DNA from: Glomus cerebriforme | Lineage: Eukaryota > Glomeromycota > Glomeromycetes > Glomerales > Glomeraceae | Assembly: GCA_003550305.1 (NCBI GenBank) | Contig: QKYT01000014.1 | Location: 288,863 to 320,149, forward strand | Reading direction: 5' to 3' | DNA length: 31,287 nt | Translations under genes and position numbers: made by a program | Notes under the pieces: model-generated | Told to the model about the DNA's origin: nothing | Seen by the model: only the letters and a program-made list of their open reading frames with translations | The model's database searches: none | Part shown: positions 1 to 11,800 of the stretch, piece after piece | Layout of the letters: the number at the start of each line of letters is the position of its first letter | Position numbering within the stretch: the first letter of the stretch is position 1

Positions 1-152
1 ATCAATACATGTTCGGTATATGCTATATCAAGTTTCATATGAAGTTCGGTATATCNAGATTTTTTTATATATTATGAAACTAGTTTTTTAAAAAAAGTTC
101 AGTATATTGAGAGTTCGTTATATCGTGAGTTTGTTATATCAAGATTAGACTG
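1..152. mobile_element. End of a pogo/Tc1-like DNA transposon (terminal part only)
   Basis: The first 152 bases are built from degenerate copies of a GTTCGTTATATC-type motif (GTTCGGTATAT twice, GTTCAGTATATTG, GTTCGTTATATCG, GTTTGTTATATC) and end in AAGATTAGACTG followed by TA. Read on the minus strand the terminus is CAGTCTAATCTTGATATAAC followed by more ATATAACGAAC units. This is the look of pogo/Tigger-class Tc1/mariner inverted terminal repeats, which commonly start with CAGT and are flanked by a TA duplication. The rest of the element lies outside the window, so no transposase is visible. Position 56 is an N. Family assignment is by pattern from memory. Confidence 0.5.
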
Positions 153-904
153 TAAAGAACAATTATGGACTAAAAATCAATTAGACTTCTAATAAATTAA
201 CATAAATTTAGAAACATCAAATATCACCAAATAATAGGTAAAAGCAGAAGATAATTTTGGAATAGTATTGTAAGAAGAATCAACTGAAGCAAAGCAATGC
301 AATTTGATGAAAATTAATGTAAAAGAAAATTTTAAAGTCTCATATCAAATTATAATGTATATATCATGTATAAATATATAAAATTATATATTAGGTAATT
401 AATTCTTCAGTTTATATTTTAGAAAATATGTTTATACATAGAAAAAAATAGAAGAGGATGACGTTCTGTTTTAGAAGATTATTACTTTGAAGAGTTCAAT
501 ACTTTTTTTTAGTAAAGGCCTAGTAATTATCAATAATAAATATATAATTAACTATTTATTTTATATATTATTAATATTATAAACTATATTTTAAATTTGA
601 TGATTGAAAGAGTACATAGAACAAATGAGAAAATACGAGAATAATGAAATATTCATATGAGAAATATATAAAGAATTTTAATTAATATAATTTCTTAAAA
701 ATAATTATTTATTTTTTTATTTTTTTTTATAGTGAATGTCTTTTTTTAATTATTTGATATCATATTGTTTTTTTTAATTATTTAGTATAATTATAATTGT
801 GATATTATAAATAATCTATAATAAATACTTCAACTTAAGTATTAAATATTGTAAAAGTTAAAATATATGTAATTAATTTTATAAAAAAATTTATTATACA
901 TAAA
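153..904. other. AT-rich non-coding stretch
   Basis: No convincing reading frame on either strand, no RNA gene and no clear repeat family. Long A/T runs and frequent stops in all frames. Probably decayed repeat or intergenic DNA. Confidence 0.5.
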
Positions 905-1075
905 GTTTAAGCTAGCTTAAGTCAGCTTAGCTTGAATTCTGACTCAGCTCAGTTTGAAAAGTTTGAACTGATATTTATCATGACTCAGCTTATTACAGGC
1001 TTAACTCAAAAATTATTTTGAGCCAAACTTAAGCCAGTTTCTAATTTAGCTTAAACTGGTTTGTGTGAAGCTTTA
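905..1075. repeat. AGCTTA-rich degenerate repeat, copy 1
   Basis: A cluster of overlapping AGCTTA/TAAGCT/CAGCTTA motifs (AAGCTAGCTTAAGTCAGCTT, GACTCAGCTC, GACTCAGCTTATT, TTAGCTTAAACTGG) stands out from the surrounding A/T runs. Similar clusters lie at 29035-29130 and 30740-30875, so this is an interspersed repeat present near both ends of the window. The motif is self-complementary (TAAGCTTA-like), so strand is undefined. Confidence 0.5.
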
Positions 1076-2490
1076 GGATTAACTATTCCTTTAATTTATT
1101 CTTTTTTTATACTGATCTTTAAAATTGGGAGTTCTTAGATCTTGTAAAATATAAGAGTTAAGTGAGGTGATATTATTGTTATTAAATGAAGATAAATAAT
1201 GAAAACCTAAAAGTTGTATTATTGAATAAGCTGAACTGCTGAAGGGATATTTCCTTTGAGATTTTTTTGAAGTCAGTATTTCAGTTACTTTTAACTTAGT
1301 ATATTGTTGAAGTCTATAGTAATAATCTGAGAAATATAATAAATATGATGTTTAACAATAAATTTAAATAAACTTTTTGCATCTGATTGGTGATATTCCA
1401 GAATTAAATCTCTGGAAAAAGGACTTAAACCAGTAATTATTCAAAAATCTTGTGAAGTTTGCAGAGTAGTAAATTTAATACATATTTAATAAAATATTTA
1501 GATTTTAAATTTATATATTTAATATTAATAATTATTTTATTAAAAAAAATTTTGTTATATAAAAGATAATGATATAATTTATTATTTAATAAAAAGCTTA
1601 TTTAAAATAATTTAGTTTTTACTTACTTATATTTTATTAAAATCATATAATAAAATATAATTGATTTTAAACTATTTGTATTATAGTAAAACTAAATTAT
1701 ATAAATTAAATATTTCATAAAACTTATAAAAAATAAATAAAAGTATAATTAAATATTTTTTTAATATCAATATTAGATTATTATTTAAAAAAAAAAATAA
1801 ATAAATATTTTATAAACTATTTTAATAAGCTTATATTATAATTTAATATTTTATTATTTATTATTATAATATTATTTATTAAAATATTTTTTATTATGTA
1901 TTGTATTATTAATATTATTATATTTCACTACTATTTAATTATAAAATTTATTCTTAATTTGCTTTACTAATTATGATTTTCTTTTTTCTTTTGATTAATA
2001 TTAATAGTTATTGATTTTATGTAAAATCTTTTTTTAGAATTAGTATAATAAATAATTCTATTTTAAATTAATTATACATTTATATTAAATCATAAAGCTC
2101 TATTTTATTTTACATCTAATTTAGGTTTATTTGGGCTTAATAATTGGTAAAAGAGATACTTTTTTCGCTATGTGATGATGGTAGTCAATGATAGCAAGTC
2201 ATATTGGATAATTCCATTAGCATAAATCATTTTGGCATAATATACTTGCACAAATGATTACTTTTATTTCATCTGCAAAGATAGAACAAATGGTGTATCT
2301 TTCATGATTAAATGTTATATTGTTAACAATTTTATCAAATAAACTTTTTTTTTTATTATAGAAGAGCAGATAATAAAGTAATATATTAAATTTTTTTAAT
2401 AAATTAAGGATTAAAAATTTGATCGTGAATTTTTAGGTTATAGAATTTTCATGACAGGTTACACCAATATTTACAGACAGACATTAATCA
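1076..2490. other. AT-rich non-coding stretch upstream of RBX1
   Basis: Roughly 1.4 kb with no supportable gene. The segment 1500-1960 is almost entirely A and T. The part from about 2100 on is slightly less biased and may hold distal promoter sequence of the RBX1 gene. I see no RNA gene or clear terminal repeats. Confidence 0.5.
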
Positions 2491-2502
2491 CAATTAATTT
2501 GG

Positions 2503-2515
2503 CCAATCATCCAAT
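2503..2515 (+). promoter_or_regulatory. Two closely spaced CCAAT boxes upstream of RBX1
   Basis: CCAAT occurs at 2503-2507 and again at 2511-2515, same orientation, 8 bp apart, about 110 bp before the RBX1 start codon. That is a typical distance for a CCAAT-binding HAP/NF-Y site in fungal promoters. The assignment rests on motif and position only. Confidence 0.35.
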
Positions 2516-2624
2516 CATTTAAATAGGTCCGATTGTTTGATTGTTTGAGGTAATTCTTTCCACTACAGAGCACTTAAAACATTCGCGAATTTCCGTACTT
2601 GGTATTTTATTCACAAAAACAAAA

Positions 2625-3363
<739 letters not shown>

Positions 3364-3654
3364 TGATGTTTTAATAGAGGACCTATCCTTCACCTTTACT
3401 AATATTAGTATAATCAGTAAAATGTTAGTCATATATTTCAATAAAATATTATGAATATTATGTAGAATTAACAGAAAATTTTTTGTCTTTGAATGACACA
3501 GAATTTAAAATTGTGTTAAAAATTAATTTTAATTTTTGACTAGTTATCAATTTTATAAGTTTGATAATAAACACTTCATATTTTACGATTTTCTTTGATC
3601 AAATGCAGTCTATGTTTGATTTGATATATACTTGTTATTTCATAGATTTCTGAG

Positions 3655-3725
3655 AATAACTAGGTTATTCACTGATGCCTTGGGGCCCCCCCGAAGGGAG
3701 GGGAGCATCAGTGAATAAAGTTATT
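3655..3725. repeat. Long inverted repeat with GC-rich loop
   Basis: A perfect 14-bp inverted repeat TTATTCACTGATGC (3665-3678) pairs with its complement at 3705-3718. An outer AATAAC (3655-3660) pairs with GTTATT (3720-3725). The 26-base loop contains C7 and GGGAGGGG runs that can pair further. It is by far the most GC-rich spot in this intergenic region. It lies about 300 bp past the RBX1 stop, so it could be a MITE relic, a transcription-terminating structure or a small structured RNA. Confidence 0.6.
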
Positions 3726-3771
3726 CATAAGATTTCTATTGGAATAACAGGTTTATCTCATTGCGTATGAC

Positions 3772-3876
3772 GTATTCATCGATGGATTTTATATTTAATA
3801 TACTTTTCTCAAGTTTCTTATAAACTAGTGGAATAAGTGACAAAAAAATCCATCGGTGTATACATAATACCGATGG
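3772..3876. repeat. Small foldback repeat (GATGGATTTT arms)
   Basis: GTATTCATCGATGGATTTT at 3772-3790 is the complement of AAAATCCATCGGTGTATAC at 3845-3863 with two mismatches over 19 bp. A second pairing choice, CCATCGGT (3850-3857) with ACCGATGG (3869-3876), shares the right arm, so two alternative hairpins compete. This sits just after the GC-looped hairpin and may belong to the same degenerate element. Confidence 0.5.
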
Positions 3877-4308
3877 GATAATTGTTGTTAACTCTTCAAA
3901 GTTTCTATTATACTTAATATTAATTATAATAATATATTGAGATGTGTAAGCACAATACGATCTCCAATCCATTAAGCTACGGTATCAAATTTAGAAATTA
4001 AGAATTCAATGACATTTTTTTTAATATGTATTATTAATTCCAATAAACAATATCAGAATTTCGACTATCAGACATAATTAATTATATCAAGAAAAGTAAA
4101 GTATCGATAGTATTACACGTGTTAACATTGTATCACCAGTACTAAAAATATTTTTCCCGTGTATCACGAGCCAAATATACCGTGGACGTTACTTAATAAA
4201 TATTAGTACTTGGTCATTTAGCCGCAAAGATAGTTAGGCAACATAGTACAAGCTTTTTTGGCATCCTTTTTCTTTTGTGCTAATAATTTGATCATCTTGT
4301 TTAAAAAA

Positions 4309-6201
4309 ATGTTTACACCTTTAGTTGCTTTCCCAAAAAACACTTACATTCGGTTTTTTGCGCGTTCTTATGCATATTTAGCAGTTAACACAAATCTTAA
4401 TACTCAGAATACTACGCCAAAGGTTAGTGAAAAGAATGAAAACGCCAAGTCTGAAGCAGATAAAGAAGAAAAGTCTTCAAGTACCATTTCTTCTATAACA
4501 TCAGGTGATTATGATATTAATTTTGATTAAAAAGCAATAAATTTTCATACAATAATTCTTGAATACTATTTTCCAATATATCAAGGATTCAATTCAGCTT
4601 CACAATGGACCAATCATTATCCGATACCAGATCCTAATTTCGAGGTCGTTTCCGCTGGTACTTTGGGCGCTTCACTCTTGGTCAAAATTCCGCCAAGGTC
4701 AGAGATATTTGCAGTACCTGGAACGGCTATTGCTGTATCAAGCAAAGTGTGAATTTTTTTAATCGATAATTTTTTATATAAAAAAAAAAAAGATATACGG
4801 TAATCTACTTAAATCATTGCAAATTAACTTAATTTACTTGTATTGGATTTAGGTTATAACAGAACGCACCACAGATGGAAATATCATTATTGCTTTAGGT
4901 AGAAAGCTTGCTGGTGGATCTTTAGTCTATCATAAGGTAGTATTTATATGTGATATTTTGTTAATTTACTGAATGGTACTAAATTTTGAACTGTATTATA
5001 TTATCAGTTCATTACAAGCTCGCATTCTGGAGATGTTGTTCTAGCACCTCGAGATTTGTCAGATATAGCTGTCATAAATATGGATGGCACTTCTGTATAT
5101 TATGTTAGGAAAGGAGCTTTTCTTGCGCGTGGTCCCAGAGTTACAGTAAACGTTAGCCGGATTTATGGAATGGTAGTTTATTTCATTAATTAATTTTGTC
5201 TTTATGTAAATACAAATGGGAATATTTCAAATTTATAATTAAAATTTAGGGTTCATTAAATGCTTTTGCAAATCGGGTCACTGGTAGAGGTACATTAGTT
5301 ATCTCAAATTATGGAGCCATACATCGACTGATTTTGAACCCGGGAGATGCATATTTGGTGAATGCAAAGTAATATAATTTTTAATCTATTGAATATAATG
5401 TTTATTATTATTTCTTTTTGTCATTCTTTACTAATTTATTTCTTATCAGACATATTTTAGCTTGGAATTCAAAGACTAAACCAATACTGTCCCCACCTTT
5501 GATTGCTTCGTCTTCAATTGATAGAAGCAGGCTGATTAGGAATATTACTGCTAAACTATCAGAGAAAACTAATAATCTATTTGATCCAATTTTTAGTAGT
5601 CCTTCAGTAAGACCAACACTCGATAGACTAAAGAGAATATCAATCCGAACAAGGATATGGATGTTTGGTGGACCAGTTCGTATTAAACCAAAGATTCAAA
5701 ATATTCTAAGGATAGTGTTTTTTATATTAATTAAATTTCATCAACTTTTAGGAGTATTTAAAGTTAACAGGTCCGGGCGATTTTTACTTGTCATCTAGAG
5801 TAGCACCTGTTTTAGGAGGATTCAAATCGTGAGTATTTTCAATGATTTTTATAATATTATATACAATAATTTCTAATATCTAGAATTATTTTAGATTGAC
5901 ATCCCCTTCTATTGAAGAAATTGTCGCAGCGGATCCTATACAAATGGAACAACAAAATCAACTTCCATCTTATATTCCCTCAATGTCATTTGCCGTTATA
6001 GCGAATGATGGCAAAGTAATTTTTATGAAACCTCCCAAAGATCAATCAAATCCTTCATTCAGTAGTCCTTTGTCGCCTCCATCTCCTGAACAAGATGAAA
6101 AATCAACAATTGGAAAAATAGTTTCGGGAGATGGAATGTTACAATTAAGACGTTGGGTAAAGGGAGTAGTGGGAGGTAATAAAGATATAAGAAGAGAATA
6201 A
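4309..6201 (+). CDS. AIM24: AIM24-family mitochondrial protein
   Basis: Eight exons: 4309-4504, 4586-4746, 4853-4936, 5008-5172, 5250-5368, 5450-5714, 5752-5828, 5895-6201, giving 457 residues. The AIM24 family (altered inheritance of mitochondria 24) is an inner-membrane-associated beta-sandwich protein needed in yeast for normal MICOS and cristae organisation. Visible signs: an N-terminal presequence-like stretch with Lys/Arg, Ser and aromatics but no acids (MFTPLVAFPKNTYIRFFARS), a charged linker, then the AIM24 core with FEVVSAGTLGASLLVKIPPR, ALGRKLAGGSLVYHK, ITSSHSGDVVLAPR and LTGPGDFYLSSR. The tail (about 380-457) is Pro/Ser-rich. The ATG at 4309 is the first one in the frame with a plausible presequence. 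The intron between exons 6 and 7 would be only 37 bp with a GTGTTT donor. An upstream GTTCGT donor would shorten exon 6, so that junction is the least certain. Confidence 0.9.
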
Positions 6202-6241
6202 AAAAAATGAAATTAAATGTTGGACTTTGTTAAAAAAGTAT

Positions 6242-6330
6242 TTATATATATATATATATCAAAGCATGTATGTAAAATATCAAGTAGGTTGCATTTAATT
6301 ATCAAAAAAAATAAATAAATAAATAAATGT
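6242..6330. repeat. AT and AAAT microsatellites in the AIM24 3' region
   Basis: A (TA)n run around 6244-6259 and an (AAAT)n run around 6308-6328 lie in the gap between the convergent AIM24 and PNPOx-like genes. AATAAA hexamers within the second run could serve as polyadenylation signals for AIM24. Confidence 0.7.
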
Positions 6331-6450
6331 AATCTTTGTATTTTTCCGCTTTATATTATGTCATTTAAAATTAATATATACTGTATAATAGAATCTGCAG
6401 TGTAACGATTTTTGATCCACCTTAAACTGATAAAATGCTTATCACTGTAA

Positions 6451-7280
6451 TTAGGGATAAACTCTTTGCTCAATCCATTCTCCGGTTTGATTATTTAATT
6501 TCCAATTTGTTTTTTTATGAGGATCAGTAGCCAATTCAGTACGATCAACCTTTTCAACTTCAAAAATGACCAATGCAAAATTTGCAAATGACTGTTTAAT
6601 TAATTCATTTTCTCTTTCGTTTTTGGCTACAACAGCAAGTTTTTTAGTAAAATTTTCATGTTCAAGAGGTAAACCAGGAGTAGGACGAGTTAAATCTGCA
6701 CGTAATTCATCAGAAATTTTTTCGAAATGAGATTTTAATTCTTCATCCCAATTAAAATTAGGTGTAGGGAAATATGAAGAAAGTTTAGTGAATGGAAATT
6801 TTGAGTTGAGTGATGAGTCAGATGAAAATACGTATGCATTTCCTGCTAATCGAAATTGATCTTGCGTTTTAGGGAACCACCTAAATATTTTTATGTATAT
6901 GTTAGTTAAATTTTTTGAAATTTTTTTTTTTAAAAAAAAAGAATGCTTACCAACAAATTTCAAATCCAGGATTACTTGAAAGTTGATCTATTTTACTAGA
7001 ACGTATATCAGTTGTTATGAAAAATAAATCAGATTCAAAAGAATCTTCATATTTGATAAATCCGCGGAAGACAACACTACGATTTGCAGGTCTTTGCGTT
7101 ACTGCATTAAAGGTTGCCAACTTTTTTTTAAAAAAAATATAGAACTGAATTATTTATAATGTAGGCAGGAGATATATAATTGATTTATTTTTATACCTGC
7201 ATTGGCTGCATTGTATCGGAAAATTTAAAATGTTCTACAATAACTGATTTTAAAACACGTTTCCATGGTACTGTTGACAT
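6451..7280 (-). CDS. Pyridoxamine 5'-phosphate oxidase-like flavin-binding protein
   Basis: Three exons on the minus strand: 7280-7197, 7120-6951, 6880-6451, giving 227 residues. It belongs to the split-barrel FMN-binding PNPOx superfamily, closest in layout to the Alr4036-type group rather than to classical PdxH. The order is an N-terminal PWKRVLKSVIVEH helix, then TFNAVTQRPANRSVVFRGF (residues about 31-49, the phosphate/flavin-binding strand pair), ITTDIRSSKIDQLSSNPGF, EICWWFPKTQDQFRLAGNAY, and a C-terminal WIEQRVYP that matches the usual barrel-closing end. The substrate is not clear from sequence; many relatives are uncharacterised FMN proteins. Both introns carry a T-run/A-run dyad. It is convergent with AIM24 and follows mL41 on the same strand. 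Confidence 0.88.
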
Positions 7281-7778
7281 TTTAATAATTTATCTAACAG
7301 AAAAGAATTTCCCATAATAATAAGGTTACAGGAAATTATGACATCATGCATGTAAGATCATATAAACTTTTACATTTTTAAATCCCGCGATAATTTACTC
7401 ACTCTTGATGATCAGGAACTGTTTTCGTGGTTCAATTACCTTCAAGTGATTATGAAAACTATTTATAGAGATCATCAACAGATTTGCTATAAAAAATCAA
7501 AGGTAAATAAAAATGGCCTGAGCGGGATCACAGGAAATCATTTTATTATAAATTGATGTGATTTAAGAAAATCGATACACAAGTCTTGCCTTTTAAATCT
7601 TTATAATTTTTAAACTTATCAACGTTACTTGCATGATCACAAGAACAAAACATTTGTAAATAAGGTTAAATGCTGTTTGAAAATGGTTATTAGGATTTCA
7701 ACATGTCACTCATGCGAAAACCGTGATTATTGTTAATTTCTTTAATATCACATTTATTATTTTCTAAGAATTTTTTTG
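7281..7778. other. Intergenic region between PNPOx-like gene and mL41
   Basis: About 500 bp holding the PNPOx-like promoter (minus strand) and the mL41 3' end. I see no additional reading frame or RNA gene. A local GC-richer patch (GGCCTGAGCGGGATCACAGG, 7515-7534) has no clear identity. Confidence 0.5.
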
Positions 7779-8359
7779 TTAATTTTTTGCTTCGCTTGCG
7801 ATCATTAATTTATTTTCACTACTTTTCTTTATATAAGTATTAGCAAACTCTAAATATTTATCCGTGTCAATGGTATATTTGATTCCCCTTTTGGCTTTAG
7901 GCTCAACATAAGGTAAATACTTAGTATATAAAGACATTTAAATTAATATGTGATTGAATAAAAATGTATCGAAATAAATTATTTGGAAAATTTCTTACCG
8001 GACAATCGGATAAATTTGGTACAACGTACGTACGAACTTTTTTTAGGTCAATTTTATATCCACCTAAATGAAAGAATGTTTGATTATATAATCGAATCAA
8101 TTTAAAAATGAAAAGATTAATTAATATTAAAACAAGAAATGCTTAAATACCTCTTTTCGTGTGCCATCCCATAGAACCCGAGCCAGTACCTATTTTAAGT
8201 CCAATTTTTTGCTTAAATTCTAAACCCATACACATTAAATATATATTAAATATATTTAGATATTAACGGCATGCCTTTATAATAATTATGTCCTCTTTTG
8301 GTATTCATTGGTGTTCGTTTAGCTCCACGGCATATTGCCTTTATTACTCCAAAAGTCAT
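7779..8359 (-). CDS. MRPL41: Mitochondrial large ribosomal subunit protein mL41
   Basis: Four exons on the minus strand: 8359-8275, 8189-8151, 8063-7999, 7919-7779, giving 109 residues. The product is mL41 (yeast Mrpl27), a structural protein of the mitochondrial 54S/39S subunit. The signature is NTKRGHNYYKGTGSGSMGWH followed by TKRGGYKIDLKKVRTYVVP, spread over exons 1-3; exon 4 supplies the basic C-terminal tail (PYVEPKAKRGIKYTIDTDKY and on). Exon 1 starts at an ATG with no in-frame upstream alternative close by. The first intron appears to use a GC donor (AAAG/GCATGC) with a normal TAG acceptor. This choice restores the conserved KGTG junction exactly. Divergent from FCP1, with about 500 bp between start codons. 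Confidence 0.93.
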
Positions 8360-8866
8360 TATTTATTGTTGAATTTGTTAAATTTGTTAAATTTGTTGAA
8401 TTCAGTAAGAAAAAGATTAAAAAATTAAAAAAAAAACTGGAGCGATAATCGTACAACAGTAGTACAATGCATAATTTATAAATAGCAATTAACTATTGGT
8501 TCTAAGCCACCCCTATCCCAAAGTCTAAACAATGATGACATAACCTTAATAAAATTTCCCTATAAAGACCCATTAATTTGACTTCAGACATCTTTTTCAA
8601 AAATTTCTGATCATAACTATAATTACTATAAATTAAATTTTTCGCGTTTCAACTAAGATCTAAAAAATTTACACACTATTAGCACTAATTAACTCTTTAT
8701 GTTTTTTATACCACTTCCTCGATCTTCTAAAAATTATTTATATTAATTATTGTATTTACATAACTTTCCGTACATCATTTGTAGGTGGAGGGGGGTAAAA
8801 GATTGAAAAACAATAAAAAAAAAATTAAAAATTCCATTAATTAAACACTTTTCACTTATTTTTAAA
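8360..8866. promoter_or_regulatory. Divergent promoter region mL41/FCP1
   Basis: This 507-bp interval separates two divergent start codons and must hold both promoters. It has long A runs (8425-8434 and 8816-8825) and a lone G-rich patch, GGTGGAGGGGGG, at about 8785-8796. No TATA box can be singled out in such AT-rich DNA, and there is no further gene. Confidence 0.4.
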
Positions 8867-11800
8867 ATGAGTCAAGTACCACTTTTAATTAAAATACCTA
8901 CGGAGCATTTACCTGCAACTATTTGCAGTTTCTTGGTAAAACCAGGAGATAAGATCGCGAAATTTCAATCGCTTTTAAGTTATGAATACAAAAAGACTGT
9001 ACAAAAACGACCCGTTTCAACCACAGAAGAATCTGAATACGTAGATGTTTTAACTCCTCAAATAGAAGAATTAAAGAGTCCTACCGAAGGTGAACTCGAA
9101 CAATTTCACGTTAACCCAGGTGAAACGATCGACAAAAAAGAGTAAGTTTTGATAATTTAAGTTGAAAAAATATTTTTTTAAAGGATACTGTTTTACAAAT
9201 ATTTCATCTTATTCTTTTAGCAACAAGGTCGTAGTAGGAGTAATTGAGCCTTGTTCGCATTCGATTCAACTCCATGGATTATGTGCTTTATGCGGAACAG
9301 ACATTACAACAAAAGATCATAATGGAATCGAATATGCTCAAAGAGCTACTATTAGCATGGCTCATAATGTTGTTGGATTGACAGTTAGTCTTAATGAGGC
9401 TGAAAGGTTGGAAAAGGAAACTTCAAGTCGATTATTGGAAGAAAGAAAACTTTCTCTAATAGTTGATTTGGATCAAACTCTTATTCACGCGACGATAGAT
9501 CCGACTGTTGAAGAATGGATGTGGGATGAAAATGATGCTAATCATCCAGCTAAAGATATTCACAAATTCACTTTGCCTGATAGTCCAGTCGTATATTATA
9601 TTAAACTAAGGTATGTTGTAATTTAGAATGGTTTTATTAATATATAAATTTTTTCTAATTAAAAAATTTTAAAATTAGACCTGGACTTAAAGAATTTCTT
9701 CGAAATGTATCCAAAATTTACGAACCTCATATATATACGATGGGAACACGGAATTATGCATCGGCTGTCGCGAACGTCATTGATCCAGATAATACTATTT
9801 TTAATGAACGTATTTTATCACGAGATGAAAGTGGTAGTAAGTTGAATAGATTATACCAAAATTTTTATTTATTCCATTTTTTATTATATATCGATGTTTA
9901 ATTTTCTTATTAATAATTTTAGGTATGACACAAAAAAATATTCGTCGTTTGTTTCCTTGTGACGATTCGATGGTCGTTGTAATAGACGACAGAGCCGACG
10001 TATGGACTTGGTCACCCAACTTAATTAAAGTTCATCCTTGTAAGTATTTAGATTGTGCAAATCAATTAAGAGGTTATACGATGTTAACATTTTGAAAATT
10101 TCCTTTACAGATGATTTTTTTGTCGGAATTGGTGATATTAACGATACATATTTACCAAAGGTAAATAAATATATATTATTTTGAAAAAAAAGTCGAGAAA
10201 AATTTTTTTATTTTTATTTCGTTGACGTTATTTTAGAGATCGGTTCCACAGACTTCAATCCCTAAAGTGATTGTTTCAGAAGATAATAACATCCAGGAAG
10301 AAATACCAGATGGCATATATTTGAAGAATGTTGAAGAGAAAGGTATTATTATATCTTGGAGTTTTATAATTATTTATATTGTTTTTCTCTTTTATTTATT
10401 TATAATAAATATTCCATTTAGAACAAGTGAATGATACATCATCGTCTGCTAACGAAGATAAAAAGTTTAAAGAGAAGGAACAAAGTGACAAAGCGAATTC
10501 TTCCGAAATTGCAGAGAATAATATAAAGAATGATAAGGGTAATATATTATTTGTAACATTGAATATGAACGATTTATCATTAAAAAAGATAACATAATAA
10601 TAATTAATACATATTATAGAAGTTCTGAAAGATACAAATATCTCCGAAGAAAAATCAACTAGAGAACCACTTAAAGTTAATACTGAAAATAATACTTCTA
10701 CTGATGCTTTATTAAAGCCCACACAAAATAATAAACGTTCGTTTGAAGGTATATTTTATTTACCTTATTTTTTTTTTTTAATATATTATTAACATTTAAC
10801 TCGATCTTTTTTTTTTGCACTAGAAATTTCGGAAGATATCGATAATGTTGATAAGAAATCTGCTAAGAAGCAACAACTCGACCGAAATGAAAACAATGAG
10901 AATAATGATTTTAATCAAATGATTTCATTTGTAGAACAGAAATCAAGAACAGTTCATTCAAAACCTGTTCTTGTTGATAATGACACGGAATTACCTAATT
11001 TATTGAAGGTAGATATAACATATGTAATCATTAAAAATATTTTCGGTTTATAATAATAGTATATTGATTTATTTAGGCTTTGGAAAATATTCATAAACAA
11101 TATTATGAGGAGTACGATTGTTTGCAAAAAAATAGTTCGAATTCAAATGGTGTACCAATCACACCCGATGTTACTGTTTTAATACCACGGATGAAAAGTC
11201 AAATATTGAAAGGAGTCAATATTTTGTTCACTCATGTTATTCCAACTAATCAAAGGAAAGAAAGGTAAGTTTACTTAATTACTTTGAAAAGAGTTAATTT
11301 TCAAATATTAAATTTATATATTATTATAATTTATAGTGCTGATATATGGATTTTAGCAAGGGAATTTGGCGCAGAATGTTTCGTGAACTGGAGCAGTAAA
11401 GTTACACACCTTGTAGCTGGCGATGTAAGTATAAATCATATCAATATATTTATTCTTTATTGAACTATTATTATTTATTTTTAACAATAATAATTTGTAA
11501 TTATTATATTTTAGCGAGGGACTGAAAAAGTCAAAGAAGCTCGACGGAAAGGAAATGTCTTTGTAGTACGTAAAGAATGGTAAGCCATATTTATGTTTAA
11601 TTCATAATATTTTTTAATGAAAAAATTATAATTTTATTTAATTACAAAGGTTGGATGAATCCATAAAGAAATGGGAAAGACAACCAGAAAAAGACTACAC
11701 TTTAGAACCAAATTCACCGCGTGATTCTGAGTCAAGTCAAATATCAGAAGTTGATAAACCTCCAGAACTGATAATAGAAACACCTTCAGGGACTGAGTTA

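Noticed and set aside
3736..3972. Minus-strand 78-codon open frame over the small foldback repeat
   Set aside because: Length is near chance for this composition, it spans both hairpin arms, and the translation resembles nothing known to me.
3920..3990. Minus-strand stretch TAGCTTAATGGAT resembling a tRNA A box
   Set aside because: No matching B box, acceptor pairing or anticodon arm can be built downstream, so no tRNA or intact SINE head is supported.
4258..4308. Upstream extension of the AIM24 frame before the first ATG
   Set aside because: Would need a non-ATG start; the ATG at 4309 already gives a plausible mitochondrial presequence.
10396..10722. Minus-strand open frame opposite FCP1 exons 7 and 8
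   Set aside because: Antisense to a confidently reconstructed gene and crosses its introns; hydrophobic low-complexity translation.
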